Below the pieces are notes generated by a model that was given only the letters and a program-made list of their open reading frames with translations, made no database searches and was not told where the DNA came from. Position numbers and translations under genes: made by a program. Below, piece by piece: positions 1 through 9,623 of a DNA stretch of 64,000 bases. This DNA is from Lodderomyces elongisporus (lineage: Eukaryota; Ascomycota; Pichiomycetes; Serinales; Debaryomycetaceae), in the NCBI RefSeq assembly GCF_030384665.1, contig NC_083680.1:653001-717000 (forward strand). The letters are read 5' to 3'. The first letter of the stretch is position 1. Each line of letters begins with the position of its first letter.

Positions 1-1
1 C

Positions 2-169
2 AGCCAGCAGGCTATTGCTGCAGTGTTTGGACCATTGATCGAGGTACCTGTGCTATTGTTGTTGACGTTTGTTGCTAGGTATTTTCGTGTGGCATATATT
101 TGGGAAGATGTTGACAATAAAAGGGAGAAAGAGGAGGCGAGAGATGTAGTAGAGACTGAATGTCAATAG
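2..169 (+). CDS. ARR3: Arsenite efflux transporter Arr3/Acr3, C-terminal end (partial)
   Basis: Only the last 55 codons are in the window; the 5' part lies to the left. The frame opens at base 2 and ends at TAG 167-169. It reads [19 protein letters not shown] followed by a basic/acidic tail. The small-residue/Gly-Pro-Leu-Ile-Glu-Val-Pro-Val pattern is the signature of the last membrane helix of the Acr3 family, plasma-membrane carriers that export arsenite (and antimonite) from the cell. A short hydrophilic cytoplasmic tail rich in Lys/Glu follows. The assignment rests on this single conserved helix, so another member of the bile-acid/arsenite transporter superfamily is possible but less likely. 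Confidence 0.72.
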   Translation, partial: SQQAIAAVFGPLIEVPVLLLLTFVARYFRVAYIWEDVDNKREKEEARDVVETECQ

Positions 170-946
170 GGATTAAGCTTAATAAAATGCTGGTTGTTTT
201 TTTGTTGTTTTTACTATGATTGCAAATTTGTCAATCTCCTGTGTTCAAGTGATGGAAATTATTTTAATATATCACTATTTATTTCTGTTTTTTTCTGTTT
301 ATTACTGTACATTAATTGTAACCAACTGACTAAGAACATGCGCTGTATGGTTGTTAATTACTGTATATTTTCGATCGATGAACAACCAACCATTGTAATA
401 GTTGATCTTCCTTTCCATTCTTTGTATTTTCTTGTTGCGTTCTTTTTTTTTTTTTTGTTTGGCCTTTCAGCTTTTTTCTATTTTTTTTTTGGTTTTTTAA
501 TACAAGAAGAAATATTAGTTCTGATTTAAAGAGAATCAGATTCAATGAAAATTGATTCTTATTAGCTCAGTGGCTGTTGGGACAATAGCCAATGTGGGTT
601 TGGTTGCATTTTGTGAATAAGTTTGTTTTTTTTTTTTGTTTTTTTGATGGAAATGAGTGCAAAATTCACCAGTTCTTTGAAAAGAAAAGAGAAAAAAATA
701 GAAAAGAAAATACACATTAAAAAGCACGTTGTGGTTAGGAGCACAATTTATACCAAATGTATCTCTACTTGTGAGGAAATGATTAATGAAATGAATCTAT
801 CTGATTTATGGTCACATTGATATCATCACATTTCTTACCTTGGGTAATAACTCGTCAATTAGAATAGTACTTTGATACTCAACAACGCTTTATCTATTCA
901 TATCATATATATATATATATGACAAGAGAAGCACATGATTTTTAAA

Positions 947-956
947 GTCACGTGAT
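947..956. promoter_or_regulatory. Cbf1-type E-box GTCACGTGAT
   Basis: GTCACGTGAT matches the RTCACGTGAY consensus of the bHLH factor Cbf1. It lies 778 bp after the ARR3-like stop codon and 2.8 kb upstream of FLO8, so its target gene is unclear. Confidence 0.35.
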
Positions 957-1287
957 ATATCAGTATTGATAGATTTGTTTTGCCTTTGCATATATCCGTT
1001 ACTTTTTTACCCTTTTTGTTTTCATCCTAAAGAAAAAAAAAAAGAAAAAACAAAAGAAAAAAAAGGTAACAAACCATAATCCATGAAGCCAGATTGACAA
1101 TAAATATGATGGACAATAACAATATTGTATAATAATGATACATTTTGACTTGCTCACTTCAACATAGATGTATTCGAATGTATGTAATCAAATTTGTTGG
1201 TAAAAAAGCAGCAATGATTATGCTAATACAAGTAAAATTTAATGTTATTCCTAGTAAAAGTCAATAGCTTCTGGTTTCCACACACAC

Positions 1288-1319
1288 ATATACACATATA
1301 CATAAGTATATGTGTATAT
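1288..1319. repeat. Perfect 14-bp inverted repeat, 4-nt spacer
   Basis: Left arm ATATACACATATAC (1288-1301), spacer ATAA (1302-1305), and right arm GTATATGTGTATAT (1306-1319) are exactly complementary. In DNA this could extrude as a small cruciform; in RNA it would fold as a hairpin. No flanking coding sequence explains it. Confidence 0.6.
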
Positions 1320-1610
1320 CATATGTGTCAAGGAAAATGTACGAAGACTGTAGAGTCAGATGTCATATGGTTTTATGGTGGTGGTAATTGGAAGAAAACA
1401 GAGGTGGGTGTGGTTTAGGGGTTGGGGCAAGAGATTAAGGAGTGGAAAGCAAGAGTGTGAATGGGGTCACCTTAGAACAATAGAGCTAGAGGAAATAATA
1501 ATGACAAAGCAAAATCTCCCTCGAAAGTTTTCATCCTTTATTTTTGTTCTCACTTTGTTTCCTACTTCTGCTACACCTGTCTTTATGCCTGATTCTTGTT
1601 TCTAGATTCT

Positions 1611-1671
1611 TATTTGTTATTTGTTATTTGTTATTTGTTATTTGTTATTTGTTATTTGTTATTTGTTATTT
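1611..1671. repeat. (ATTTGTT)n heptanucleotide microsatellite
   Basis: About eight uninterrupted copies of a 7-bp unit. It is followed about 70 bp later by an 8-bp (TTTCTGTC)n block of roughly nine copies that passes into (CTTT)n, ending near 1846. No coding function is seen. Confidence 0.8.
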
Positions 1672-2353
1672 GCTGATTCGGCATATAGTGGCATGAGGTA
1701 CTCTTGCAAGATTCGGTGCAGATCTTACATTTACCTTACCCTTTCTCTTTCTGTCTTTCTGTCTTTCTGTCTTTCTGTCTTTCTGTCTTTCTGTCTTTCT
1801 GTCTTTCTGTCTTTCTGTCTTTCTTTCTTTCTTTCTTTCTTTCTTTTTTTTTTCTTTTTTGATTCTTTCATGGATCTCCAGATTTTCAGATCTGCTACTT
1901 ATCAAACTAATCAGTATCTACATTTATAAAATATCGTACTTTTATAATATGGAAACATTTTGTTTCTTCTTGTATTTTTGTTTTTTTGGTGAAGACCCCA
2001 AGTAAAATACAATAGGGAAAAGAAATAAAAAAGATAAGACTAGAAGAAAAGGAGAAATAGGATAAGCCTGAGAATAAGTGTGTTTTGGTTTATCAGACTG
2101 TGGAATTCTAGATAGTGGGCCCACCCAAAGATTGAGAAGCAGTTTTTGGGCGGAAGGGAGGGAAGAGGAAGAAGAAGAAGAAGAAGAAGAAGAAAAACAA
2201 GAGGACGTGGAGGAGGAGGAGGAGGAGTAGGGTGAAGGTATCACCTTTATGCTGAACTTCCTATGCGTCTCTCTTTATCTCATAGGGTCGTACAAGATAT
2301 TTGCGTGTCAAATGGACCAAAAGTGGAAAATAATTTATATCAAATAAATCAAA

Positions 2354-2354
<1 letters not shown>

Positions 2355-2414
<60 letters not shown>
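2355..2414. repeat. (ATT)n trinucleotide microsatellite
   Basis: About twenty uninterrupted ATT units followed by an (AT)n run to about 2432. It is intergenic; any long Tyr/Ile reading is an artefact of the repeat. Confidence 0.85.
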
Positions 2415-2430
<16 letters not shown>

Positions 2431-3737
2431 TACATAATATCCAATGTATCGTTATGAAAGGGCGAGTGGGGCAGAGAAGTTAAGCATTTGTACTAGTGTC
2501 AGATGACGATGAAGCGATATAGAACATAGAAGAAGAAGGGGATGTGGTTGTAGTAATAATAATTTAAGAAGAATTAGAAACCAAAACAAATGCACTTGCA
2601 CTTGCACTTGCACTTGCACTTGCAGTGATAATTGTTTCAATAAAGTCGTGATGACCCATTCAAGAGATGTAAATGAAATGAAAAAAAAAAAAACCTGTTT
2701 TCAAACTTCTCTTTACCAACTCTTTTTCGTACCCTCCAAAGGTTTCCCATGGTTTCAGTTAATCAGTCGAAACAACAATTGCTTTGCTCAAGAGGAGATT
2801 TTCCAAAAAGTGTGAATCTGCAATTTGTAAATAAATTGAAATAATAATAAAAAAATAATGGCAAAATGAATATATATATATGTATATATATATATGTATA
2901 TATGTATATGTATATGTATATACATATAAACAAAAAAATTAACACAGCGACACAAACACAGTTTGACCTTGGGATTGTACTAAATATCAGTAGGGTTTAC
3001 ATAATCTTAGTCCCCTAATAACTAATTAACCAGGGTAATGAGGAGAGCATCCTCTACAATACAGTGGAGGTTATTTACCAGGACTTCTGCTACTTCTCAA
3101 AGTGTTTGTAGTATCGCCTCAGCTACACACATTGTTTATATAACGATACTGTATCATTATCCTTAGTTTCTGTCTCTGTCTTTGTCTTTGTCTTTGTCTT
3201 TGTCTTTGTTTCTGTTTCTGTTTCTCGCTAAATATTATTTTTAGTGCTCTAATTTATTTATTATTTTATTATTATTATTTTTTTTATATTTTAAATATGT
3301 TCAGTACTATGAGAGACAGAAACAGAAACACAGACAGAGACAAAGTGCGAGAGGAGGGTCTAAGATAAATTCCAAATGGTTTAAATTTTACAACTAAAAA
3401 GGCACACCACCATTACCACCACCACCACCACCATCATCAACATCAACAACAACAACAACAACATCATCATCATATAATATCACATATCATCATACTACCA
3501 GCAGCTGTATTGTTACCAATAACAACAACTGCATCAACAAGAACATCTGTACCAGCAACCACTCGGACAGTATTACCCTACCAAAAGCTCAAATTGATTT
3601 TTTCAATAATAAACAAAATTAACATCTGACACTTGCTAAATCCCTCGACTGCTTCCCCTTATTCACACTTTGACTCTACTTACTTATTCTTTTTCTTTTT
3701 ATATTCTGTTGGTAATCAATCAAGAGGTTTTCACAAC

Positions 3738-6700
3738 ATGTCAGCGCATGCACTGTTGGAATCACCAACACGATCATCCTCTTCAGCCACATCTCCGAAA
3801 TCGACAACTAGAAACATAAGCATATCTGACTCCAACGCATCAAACCCAAAACAATTGATAAATGCATATATATACGATTTTCTTGTCAAACAGAAACTAT
3901 CCCAGACAGCAAAGAGCTTTATCAATGAAGCAGAGGTATCCACATTGAACGAACAACAACAACAGCAAATTCCAAAAGAAAAAAACACACTCTCTCCATC
4001 GCAATTAAAGTTTTTCAAGGATCATGGATTGCCGCACTTGTCATTAGCAATGGACTGTCCCCAAAGCTTTCTCTATGAATGGTGGCATATGTTTTGGCAA
4101 ATGTTCCAAGCTAAAAATAACGCAGCAGCATCAAGAGCAGGAATCAACAATAGCAATGCTAATGGGTTTAAAGCAGGCGAAGAAAATAATTTTAACAACC
4201 AAGCACTTGCATCTAGATACTTTCAACTACAATTTATGAAACAAAGACAACATTTTCAGCAGCAGCAACAACAACAACAACAACAACAGTATATTCAAAA
4301 CCGTCAAGTTTCAGGTCAGCCTTTTGCTCAACCACCAGCCCAAAAGCCTTTACAAAGACCAATGCAACCATCACAACAACAACTTCATAACCAGCAGCGT
4401 ATAAATCCTCAGCAAGTACAACAAGGTCCTCAACCTCCTGCTCCTCCTCCTCCTCCTCCTCAACAACAACAACAACAACCTCAACCTCAACCTCAACCTC
4501 AACCTCAAACCCAGTTGAATACTCTGTCACAGGCACAAATGCAACAAGCCCAGTTGCAGGCCCAACTACAAGCACAGGCCCAAGCTCAAGCTCGAGCCAG
4601 AGCGCAGATGCAGTTTCAGCAACCACAAACACAACATCAATCTCAACCGCAACCACAGAACCCACAACAACAACAACAGCAACAGCTCTCCAACCACGCA
4701 TTGCACCCAAGACAACAATCGATCCCCAACCAAATGTCACCACCACCACAACATATGCAGCAGCCACAACAGCCACTTGGCGTAAATAATAGTTTCCCGC
4801 TTACTCCCGCAATGCCCCAAAGTGGCCAGCAAATTATGATGAGTCAACAACAACAACAGCAACAGCGTCAACCACATTTCGGTGTCAACCCTCCCAGTTC
4901 CAATCTTCCAATGGAGTCACAACAACAACAGCAAATGATGATGATGATGATGATGCGACAACAGCAGCAACAAGCAGCAGCAGCAGCAGCAGCCGCAAAT
5001 GCTGGTGCACCTGGTGCACCTGGTGCTGTGGGAGGACAAAGGCCTAATAGTATGAACATCGACCCTCAGCAGCAGCAGCAGCAGCAGCGGCATGCAATGA
5101 TGAGTTCCGCAGCTGCAAATTCTAATATCCCATTAGAACAACAAATGTTTCTTCAACAACAGCAGCAGTTGCAAGCACAACAGCATCATCAGCAAAACCC
5201 ACAGCAGGTTTCCAAGGCTACTCTACAGGAACAGGCTCAAAATCAAATGAATAACTTGCGCCATCAAGCTACAGCACACCAACAACTATTTCCAAGTCAA
5301 AATATGTCCAGTCCTGGTCCTGGTCCTGGTTCTGGAAATGCCAATGCCAATGTCAATGGAAAACAAGTACCCGGTCAAAAAGTTGCTCCTCCAAATCGAA
5401 TGAACTCTCAAGCTGGCCTAAAGAGAGGGAACACTAACGTAAATTCAAACTCCAATCTGAACGGAAACGGAAATGGGAATGGAAACGAAAACAAAATCAC
5501 ACCGGTTGCTAATGCGCGTTCTTCTATAGCCAATGGAGAAAATAGCAATGGATCAGTAAATATGAACCCATCTGCTAATGGAGGACGTAATATGAATGCA
5601 TTGCAAGACTATCAAAATCAACTCATGCTTCTCGAAAAGCAAAATAAAAAAAGGTTGGAAATTGCAAGAAGTTCGGGTGGCTCAGAAACTAGTCTACTTT
5701 CTGCTGGAATGGCCAATTCACAATTATCTTCAGATCAACCACCACCACCACCACAACAACAACAACAACAACAACAATCACAACAGCAACAACAATCACA
5801 ACAGCAACAACAATCACAACAGCAACAACAATCACAGCCACAACCACAACAGCAGCAGCAGCAGTCGCGTTCTCAACAGCCTACTCCTTTCATGTTCCAC
5901 GCGCCAGCACCAGCAACGAATCAGTATAGCCAAAAACCATCACCCACGACTTCTCTTAATTCACCTATGAATAACACTAAAAGCCCTGCAATTGGCAACA
6001 AGAAAGCTAGTAAGGGGACTACAGGAAGAAAAAATCGTAAGCAGAGCATAGCTCAGGAAAACTCTCACTTACAAGGTACTGCCCCTAATTCCCAACCGTC
6101 GAATGAACCATTATCTCAAAAGCAAGCACAATCTCAACACCAGCAGCTGATGAAGCGACCAAACAGTACTCCCAACATTGGCAAGAAGGATTTTGCGCCG
6201 CTAACACCATCAAGCGAGCCTGCATCAACCCTTGACCCCAAAAAGAAGAGGAAAATGAACCCGGTGTCCGAGTCACCAAGGAAGCAAAACGCGCCAACTC
6301 CATCTTCTGCTTCGTCAACGGGTAGTTTGCCTGCAAAGCAAAACCCCATGCATGAAAAGAAGCAGCTGAAGCAACAATCTCAACAATTTCAACATTCAAA
6401 TAGTCAACATCAACATCAGCCACCCATGATTAAAGAAGAGTCTAAAGAGTCCAATCTCCATGAGGATGGATTCAACAACAACTCCATGAACCCACCTGCC
6501 GCGCCAACACAGTCGACATTCAATAATAATGAGCTTCCGCAAGGTAATTCTGCAGCAGATGATTTGTTTAGTGTTGATATTTTACCATCAGACAGAAACA
6601 ATAACCACCATAACCACCAAGATCGTCAGAACAACGAAAACAATCAGCACCTGCAACACAACTCAAGCAATGACAGTCTTTCCAATGCAGCAGGTGAATT

Positions 6701-7010
6701 TTTAGGAGGCGATGCCACAGCATCAGGAGGGGATGGAATAGCGGGGGCAGCAAATTTATCAGTTGACTCAACGAGCTTTGCCGCCATTCCAGGATTCAAC
6801 ATGAAGATGGGCAACATGAACACAAATATGTCTAATACGTTTGGAGGAATGAACTTAGGCGCAAGTGGTAATGGCTTTGAAGATTTGGATTTCGATCTCA
6901 ACCAATTTTGGGGTGCCCCACAAGAACACGATAATGAGAATAATGACACGATGAATGGGTTAAGTGGGTTCAATTGGAATGGGGATTCAGCCATCAAAAA
7001 TGGAGAGTAA
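3738..7010 (+). CDS. FLO8: Flo8-type transcription factor with LisH domain
   Basis: Encodes about 1090 aa from the first ATG at 3738; the open frame extends upstream only through non-ATG codons. Residues 40-67 form a LisH dimerisation motif (INAYIYDFLVKQKLSQTAKS). Around residues 98-130 comes the FLYEWWHMFW segment typical of Flo8/Som1/LUG (LUFS) proteins. The rest is very low complexity: long poly-Gln (CAA/CAG mixed), Pro-Gln, Met, Ala and Asn/Gly-Asn tracts. The C-terminus has an acidic-aromatic stretch (GFEDLDFDLNQFW) that looks like an activation domain. Flo8 acts downstream of cAMP-PKA to control filamentation, adhesion and biofilm genes in the nucleus. The protein is longer than S. cerevisiae Flo8 (about 800 aa), mainly through Gln tracts. 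Several CTG codons here should be read as Ser. Confidence 0.85.
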   Translation: MSAHALLESPTRSSSSATSPKSTTRNISISDSNASNPKQLINAYIYDFLVKQKLSQTAKSFINEAEVSTLNEQQQQQIPKEKNTLSPSQLKFFKDHGLPHLSLAMDCPQSFLYEWWHMFWQMFQAKNNAAASRAGINNSNANGFKAGEENNFNNQALASRYFQLQFMKQRQHFQQQQQQQQQQQYIQNRQVSGQPFAQPPAQKPLQRPMQPSQQQLHNQQRINPQQVQQGPQPPAPPPPPPQQQQQQPQPQPQPQPQTQLNTLSQAQMQQAQLQAQLQAQAQAQARARAQMQFQQPQTQHQSQPQPQNPQQQQQQQLSNHALHPRQQSIPNQMSPPPQHMQQPQQPLGVNNSFPLTPAMPQSGQQIMMSQQQQQQQRQPHFGVNPPSSNLPMESQQQQQMMMMMMMRQQQQQAAAAAAAANAGAPGAPGAVGGQRPNSMNIDPQQQQQQQRHAMMSSAAANSNIPLEQQMFLQQQQQLQAQQHHQQNPQQVSKATLQEQAQNQMNNLRHQATAHQQLFPSQNMSSPGPGPGSGNANANVNGKQVPGQKVAPPNRMNSQAGLKRGNTNVNSNSNLNGNGNGNGNENKITPVANARSSIANGENSNGSVNMNPSANGGRNMNALQDYQNQLMLLEKQNKKRLEIARSSGGSETSLLSAGMANSQLSSDQPPPPPQQQQQQQQSQQQQQSQQQQQSQQQQQSQPQPQQQQQQSRSQQPTPFMFHAPAPATNQYSQKPSPTTSLNSPMNNTKSPAIGNKKASKGTTGRKNRKQSIAQENSHLQGTAPNSQPSNEPLSQKQAQSQHQQLMKRPNSTPNIGKKDFAPLTPSSEPASTLDPKKKRKMNPVSESPRKQNAPTPSSASSTGSLPAKQNPMHEKKQLKQQSQQFQHSNSQHQHQPPMIKEESKESNLHEDGFNNNSMNPPAAPTQSTFNNNELPQGNSAADDLFSVDILPSDRNNNHHNHQDRQNNENNQHLQHNSSNDSLSNAAGEFLGGDATASGGDGIAGAANLSVDSTSFAAIPGFNMKMGNMNTNMSNTFGGMNLGASGNGFEDLDFDLNQFWGAPQEHDNENNDTMNGLSGFNWNGDSAIKNGE

Positions 7011-7737
7011 TAAAATGCATTATTGTTGTGAGTGACGACGTATGGGAAGAAAGAGGGTAGTTGAGTAGAGGTAAAGGCTAAGAGCCGATTCACATAATGG
7101 AAAAGATAATAACAACAAGAATGTCAAAGCCATCTGAAATGCTGCATGATAAAGTGCAATAAAAACTGGAGGGAGAGGAGAAGAAAAGCTCAAAGGTTTG
7201 GAGATGGGTTATACATTTATTTGATTTTGTTTTCTATTGTTCCTTGTTCCATGTTGCATGGTTTATTTTTAATTTTTTTTTTTTTCAGCTTTTTGCTTTT
7301 TTGCTTTTCGCTTTACACTTTCCACAGGTTTTGCATCCATATACAAGAACCGCTATATATTCTTTTTTATTATTTTTCGGATACTGTAATTTCTTTACTT
7401 TTGATTCATTTAGATGTATTAATACATAGACTATTGATTTACTTTTCCTTTTTTTTTGGTTTTCCATGAATATTAGCCAGAACTGTATTGTACATTTACA
7501 CACCGAGTATCGCAAACAATCTGTTGATGAAGAAAAAAAGTTTCTGGTAGCGAATTTTTCAGAAAAAGTATGAAATAACAAGTAAATTCAAAACGAAAGA
7601 GGAGGAGGAGGAGGAATAGGAGAGAACAAAAAAAATTAGTAAGTAGATAAAATTCCAATTAGTGTTTCTCACAGTTTCTTTTGCATTTTTTTTTTTTGGT
7701 TTTGGCAGCCACGTACAAATCTTTCTCCACACACCCA
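7011..7737. other. Intergenic region between FLO8 and the DUF1992 gene
   Basis: T-rich spacer of about 730 bp that serves as FLO8 3' end and promoter of the next gene. No ORF with coding character and no RNA gene was recognised. Confidence 0.6.
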
Positions 7738-9351
7738 ATGATTAATCGAAATGCAGTATATTCCACAAATTGTTTATTTCGTCAATTTTTTTACTGCATA
7801 CATTGCAAAAGATGTATAGGCAATAGGGGTAAGTCAACAAAGAGTGCCGTGGAATCAACCACTGTACACTTGGCGATCGACAAAGATGCACCAGAAATCA
7901 AAAGAAGTAGAACAACTTCTACTAATGTAGATGGTGAGAATGCAAACACCAATAATGGAAATGGAAATAGAAATCGAAAAGGGAACGAAAAAGAAAAAGC
8001 AAAAGAAGAAGAAAATGGGAATAAAAATCGAAGTGGAATTAGAAGTGGAAATGGAAATGAAATAACAGATGTCAATTCGGTCATTGTTGAGCGTATGAAA
8101 CGGATCATCGAGGAAAAGATTACTACTCAACTGACATCTATTTCGTCGCTTCGTAACTCAAATGATCCACATATCAGATCCATGCTCACTGAATCCGATT
8201 TTGGAGATCCCAATCGTGAGTCACGAATCAAAGCAAGTATGTATATCAAATCGGAGCCTTTACTTTCTAGAAACAAGCATGCTAAAGACATCTACCAAAG
8301 TAAGCCTTGGACCGGAGAAGAATCCTCCCACGATGCTAACTTGCGAATGATTCTTGACTCTACTCCAAAACAGAAGCCAATTCTTAACGATCCCGTTGCA
8401 TCCTTACGGCACAAAAAACGCATTACTCCTCAAGCGCGGTTGTCAAATGCTAGAGATGTTAGTTTGGATTACAAATTGAACAAGAAACTTGACTCAGACC
8501 TGGAAGAGAGTAGGTTTCGTGAAATGTACAAAGAGCGATTACTAGGACCCTCGATGTTGCTCAATTCATCTGCTTCATCTGCTATCGATTATGTCGGAGC
8601 CGTTGCTAGCAATAAAATAAATGCTTCTATCAATCAACAGACAGGTAAATTTGATGATGAACCCCGGATGCAAGATGTAAGAGGCAAGCCGTTGAGTAGT
8701 GAACATTTAAAGAATTGTACGGACCTGAATTATTTTATGAATCAGATATTGAACAAACAAGAAGTCTTGCCGCCTTGGATTGAAGCACAACAAAACCTAG
8801 ACAAATCAGTGAGCTCCTTTAGAGCAAACTTGGATCAACTATGGTTTAAATGGATAGTCAATGATTCCATAATGAGCAATGTGGTAAACAAACTGAACAC
8901 AAGTCTAGACGAAATCTTGAATGTTTATGAAAAAGACATCAAAAAAATCACCTTTGCAGATAACAAGCTACCCGATGTTGACTTGAAATATATTAAAAAA
9001 AAAGTAGAGAGTTTAAATAACGAGGTTAGACATTATAATTTGCAATGTCCTAGTCTCAGCGGACATAAATTAAAACTTGACGCTGAAAAGGAGATCAAGG
9101 CATCTTATTGGAGGACATTGGAACAATTTCCAACATCAATCGAGCAGTGGTTAGAGGTAAATAAAGGAAGAAATAAAAAAAGGTCCGACTCAGTTAAGAA
9201 CGACGGATGGATCTCTACGTCCAAAAACATGCTTGGTTTATTTAGAGAAAGTGCACCAGATATTCACGAAAACAAAGAAATAGACACGAATTTGCATATT
9301 TGGCAAGCTATTAAGGACATTTTCAAGCCTGATACAAAGAAAAAGAGCTAA
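7738..9351 (+). CDS. Mitochondrial DUF1992 / DNAJC28-like protein
   Basis: Encodes about 537 aa from the first ATG (7738); upstream in-frame codons are a T-rich leader with no ATG. The N-terminus (MINRNAVYSTNCLF, then many Arg/Lys and few acids) looks like a mitochondrial presequence. Next is a low-complexity Asn/Lys/Glu linker. Around residues 300-370 lies the block RGKPLSSEHL then DLNYFMNQILNKQEVLPPWI, the conserved DUF1992 core found in DnaJ homologue subfamily C member 28. In that family the core reads 'GKPL..... N......L....PPW'. No J-domain HPD motif is visible. The C-terminal part is helical and basic. Molecular role is not established; a mitochondrial location is inferred. Confidence 0.68.
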   Translation: MINRNAVYSTNCLFRQFFYCIHCKRCIGNRGKSTKSAVESTTVHLAIDKDAPEIKRSRTTSTNVDGENANTNNGNGNRNRKGNEKEKAKEEENGNKNRSGIRSGNGNEITDVNSVIVERMKRIIEEKITTQLTSISSLRNSNDPHIRSMLTESDFGDPNRESRIKASMYIKSEPLLSRNKHAKDIYQSKPWTGEESSHDANLRMILDSTPKQKPILNDPVASLRHKKRITPQARLSNARDVSLDYKLNKKLDSDLEESRFREMYKERLLGPSMLLNSSASSAIDYVGAVASNKINASINQQTGKFDDEPRMQDVRGKPLSSEHLKNCTDLNYFMNQILNKQEVLPPWIEAQQNLDKSVSSFRANLDQLWFKWIVNDSIMSNVVNKLNTSLDEILNVYEKDIKKITFADNKLPDVDLKYIKKKVESLNNEVRHYNLQCPSLSGHKLKLDAEKEIKASYWRTLEQFPTSIEQWLEVNKGRNKKRSDSVKNDGWISTSKNMLGLFRESAPDIHENKEIDTNLHIWQAIKDIFKPDTKKKS

Positions 9352-9414
9352 TGCTGTATGTTTTCACATTAAGAATCTATCCAAATCTAAATATACATTT
9401 CATGTCGATTTTGT

Positions 9415-9510
9415 GTCGATTTTATATCTATTTTATATCTATTTTATATCTATTTTATATCTATTTTATATCTATTTTATATCTATTTTATATCTATTTT
9501 ATATCTATTT
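9415..9510. repeat. 11-bp minisatellite (TTTTATATCTA)n
   Basis: About eight near-perfect copies of an 11-bp AT-rich unit begin some 65 bp after the DUF1992 stop codon, in the spacer between convergent genes (the DUF1992 gene and ALG2). The period of 11 is close to one DNA helical turn. No stop codons occur in two frames, which makes spurious short ORFs. Confidence 0.8.
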
Positions 9511-9623
9511 TCTTTTCCTTTTTTTATATACTTTTCCTTGTTTATTTATTTTTATGTTCATTTTTATGTTCATTTTCATTGTTATTTTTACTTTAATTTT
9601 ACTTTCTCTTGATCTTTTTAGTA

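Larger units (their letters stand above)
170..3737. other. Long intergenic region upstream of FLO8, microsatellite-rich
   Basis: There is no convincing gene in about 3.6 kb. The region holds a sequence of simple repeats: poly-T/A runs, (AT)n at about 905-920, a (ATTTGTT)n block at 1611-1671, a (TTTCTGTC)n block passing into (CTTT)n at 1740-1846, GAA/GGA triplets at 2161-2229, (ATT)n at 2355-2414, (CACTTG)n near 2591-2624, and (TTTGTC)n near 3178-3210. A GTCACGTGAT box lies at 947-956 and a perfect 14-bp inverted repeat at 1288-1319. The length suits a heavily regulated promoter for the downstream FLO8 gene, but no element here is proved functional. Confidence 0.6.

Noticed and set aside
556..640. 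tRNA-like A box (TAGCTCAGTGG)
   Set aside because: The A-box match is good, but no B box (GGTTCGANTCC-like) or acceptor pairing follows at the right distance, so a tRNA gene is not supported.
623..820. Short Lys-rich frame
   Set aside because: Begins in a T-run and is a product of A-rich sequence; no homology seen.
1360..1605. 81-codon ATG frame in the FLO8 upstream region
   Set aside because: Trp/Gly-rich composition, no recognisable motif and next to microsatellites; no evidence that it is coding.
3633..3737. N-terminal extension of FLO8
   Set aside because: The upstream frame starts with TTG and is T-rich leader sequence; the first ATG at 3738 is preferred.
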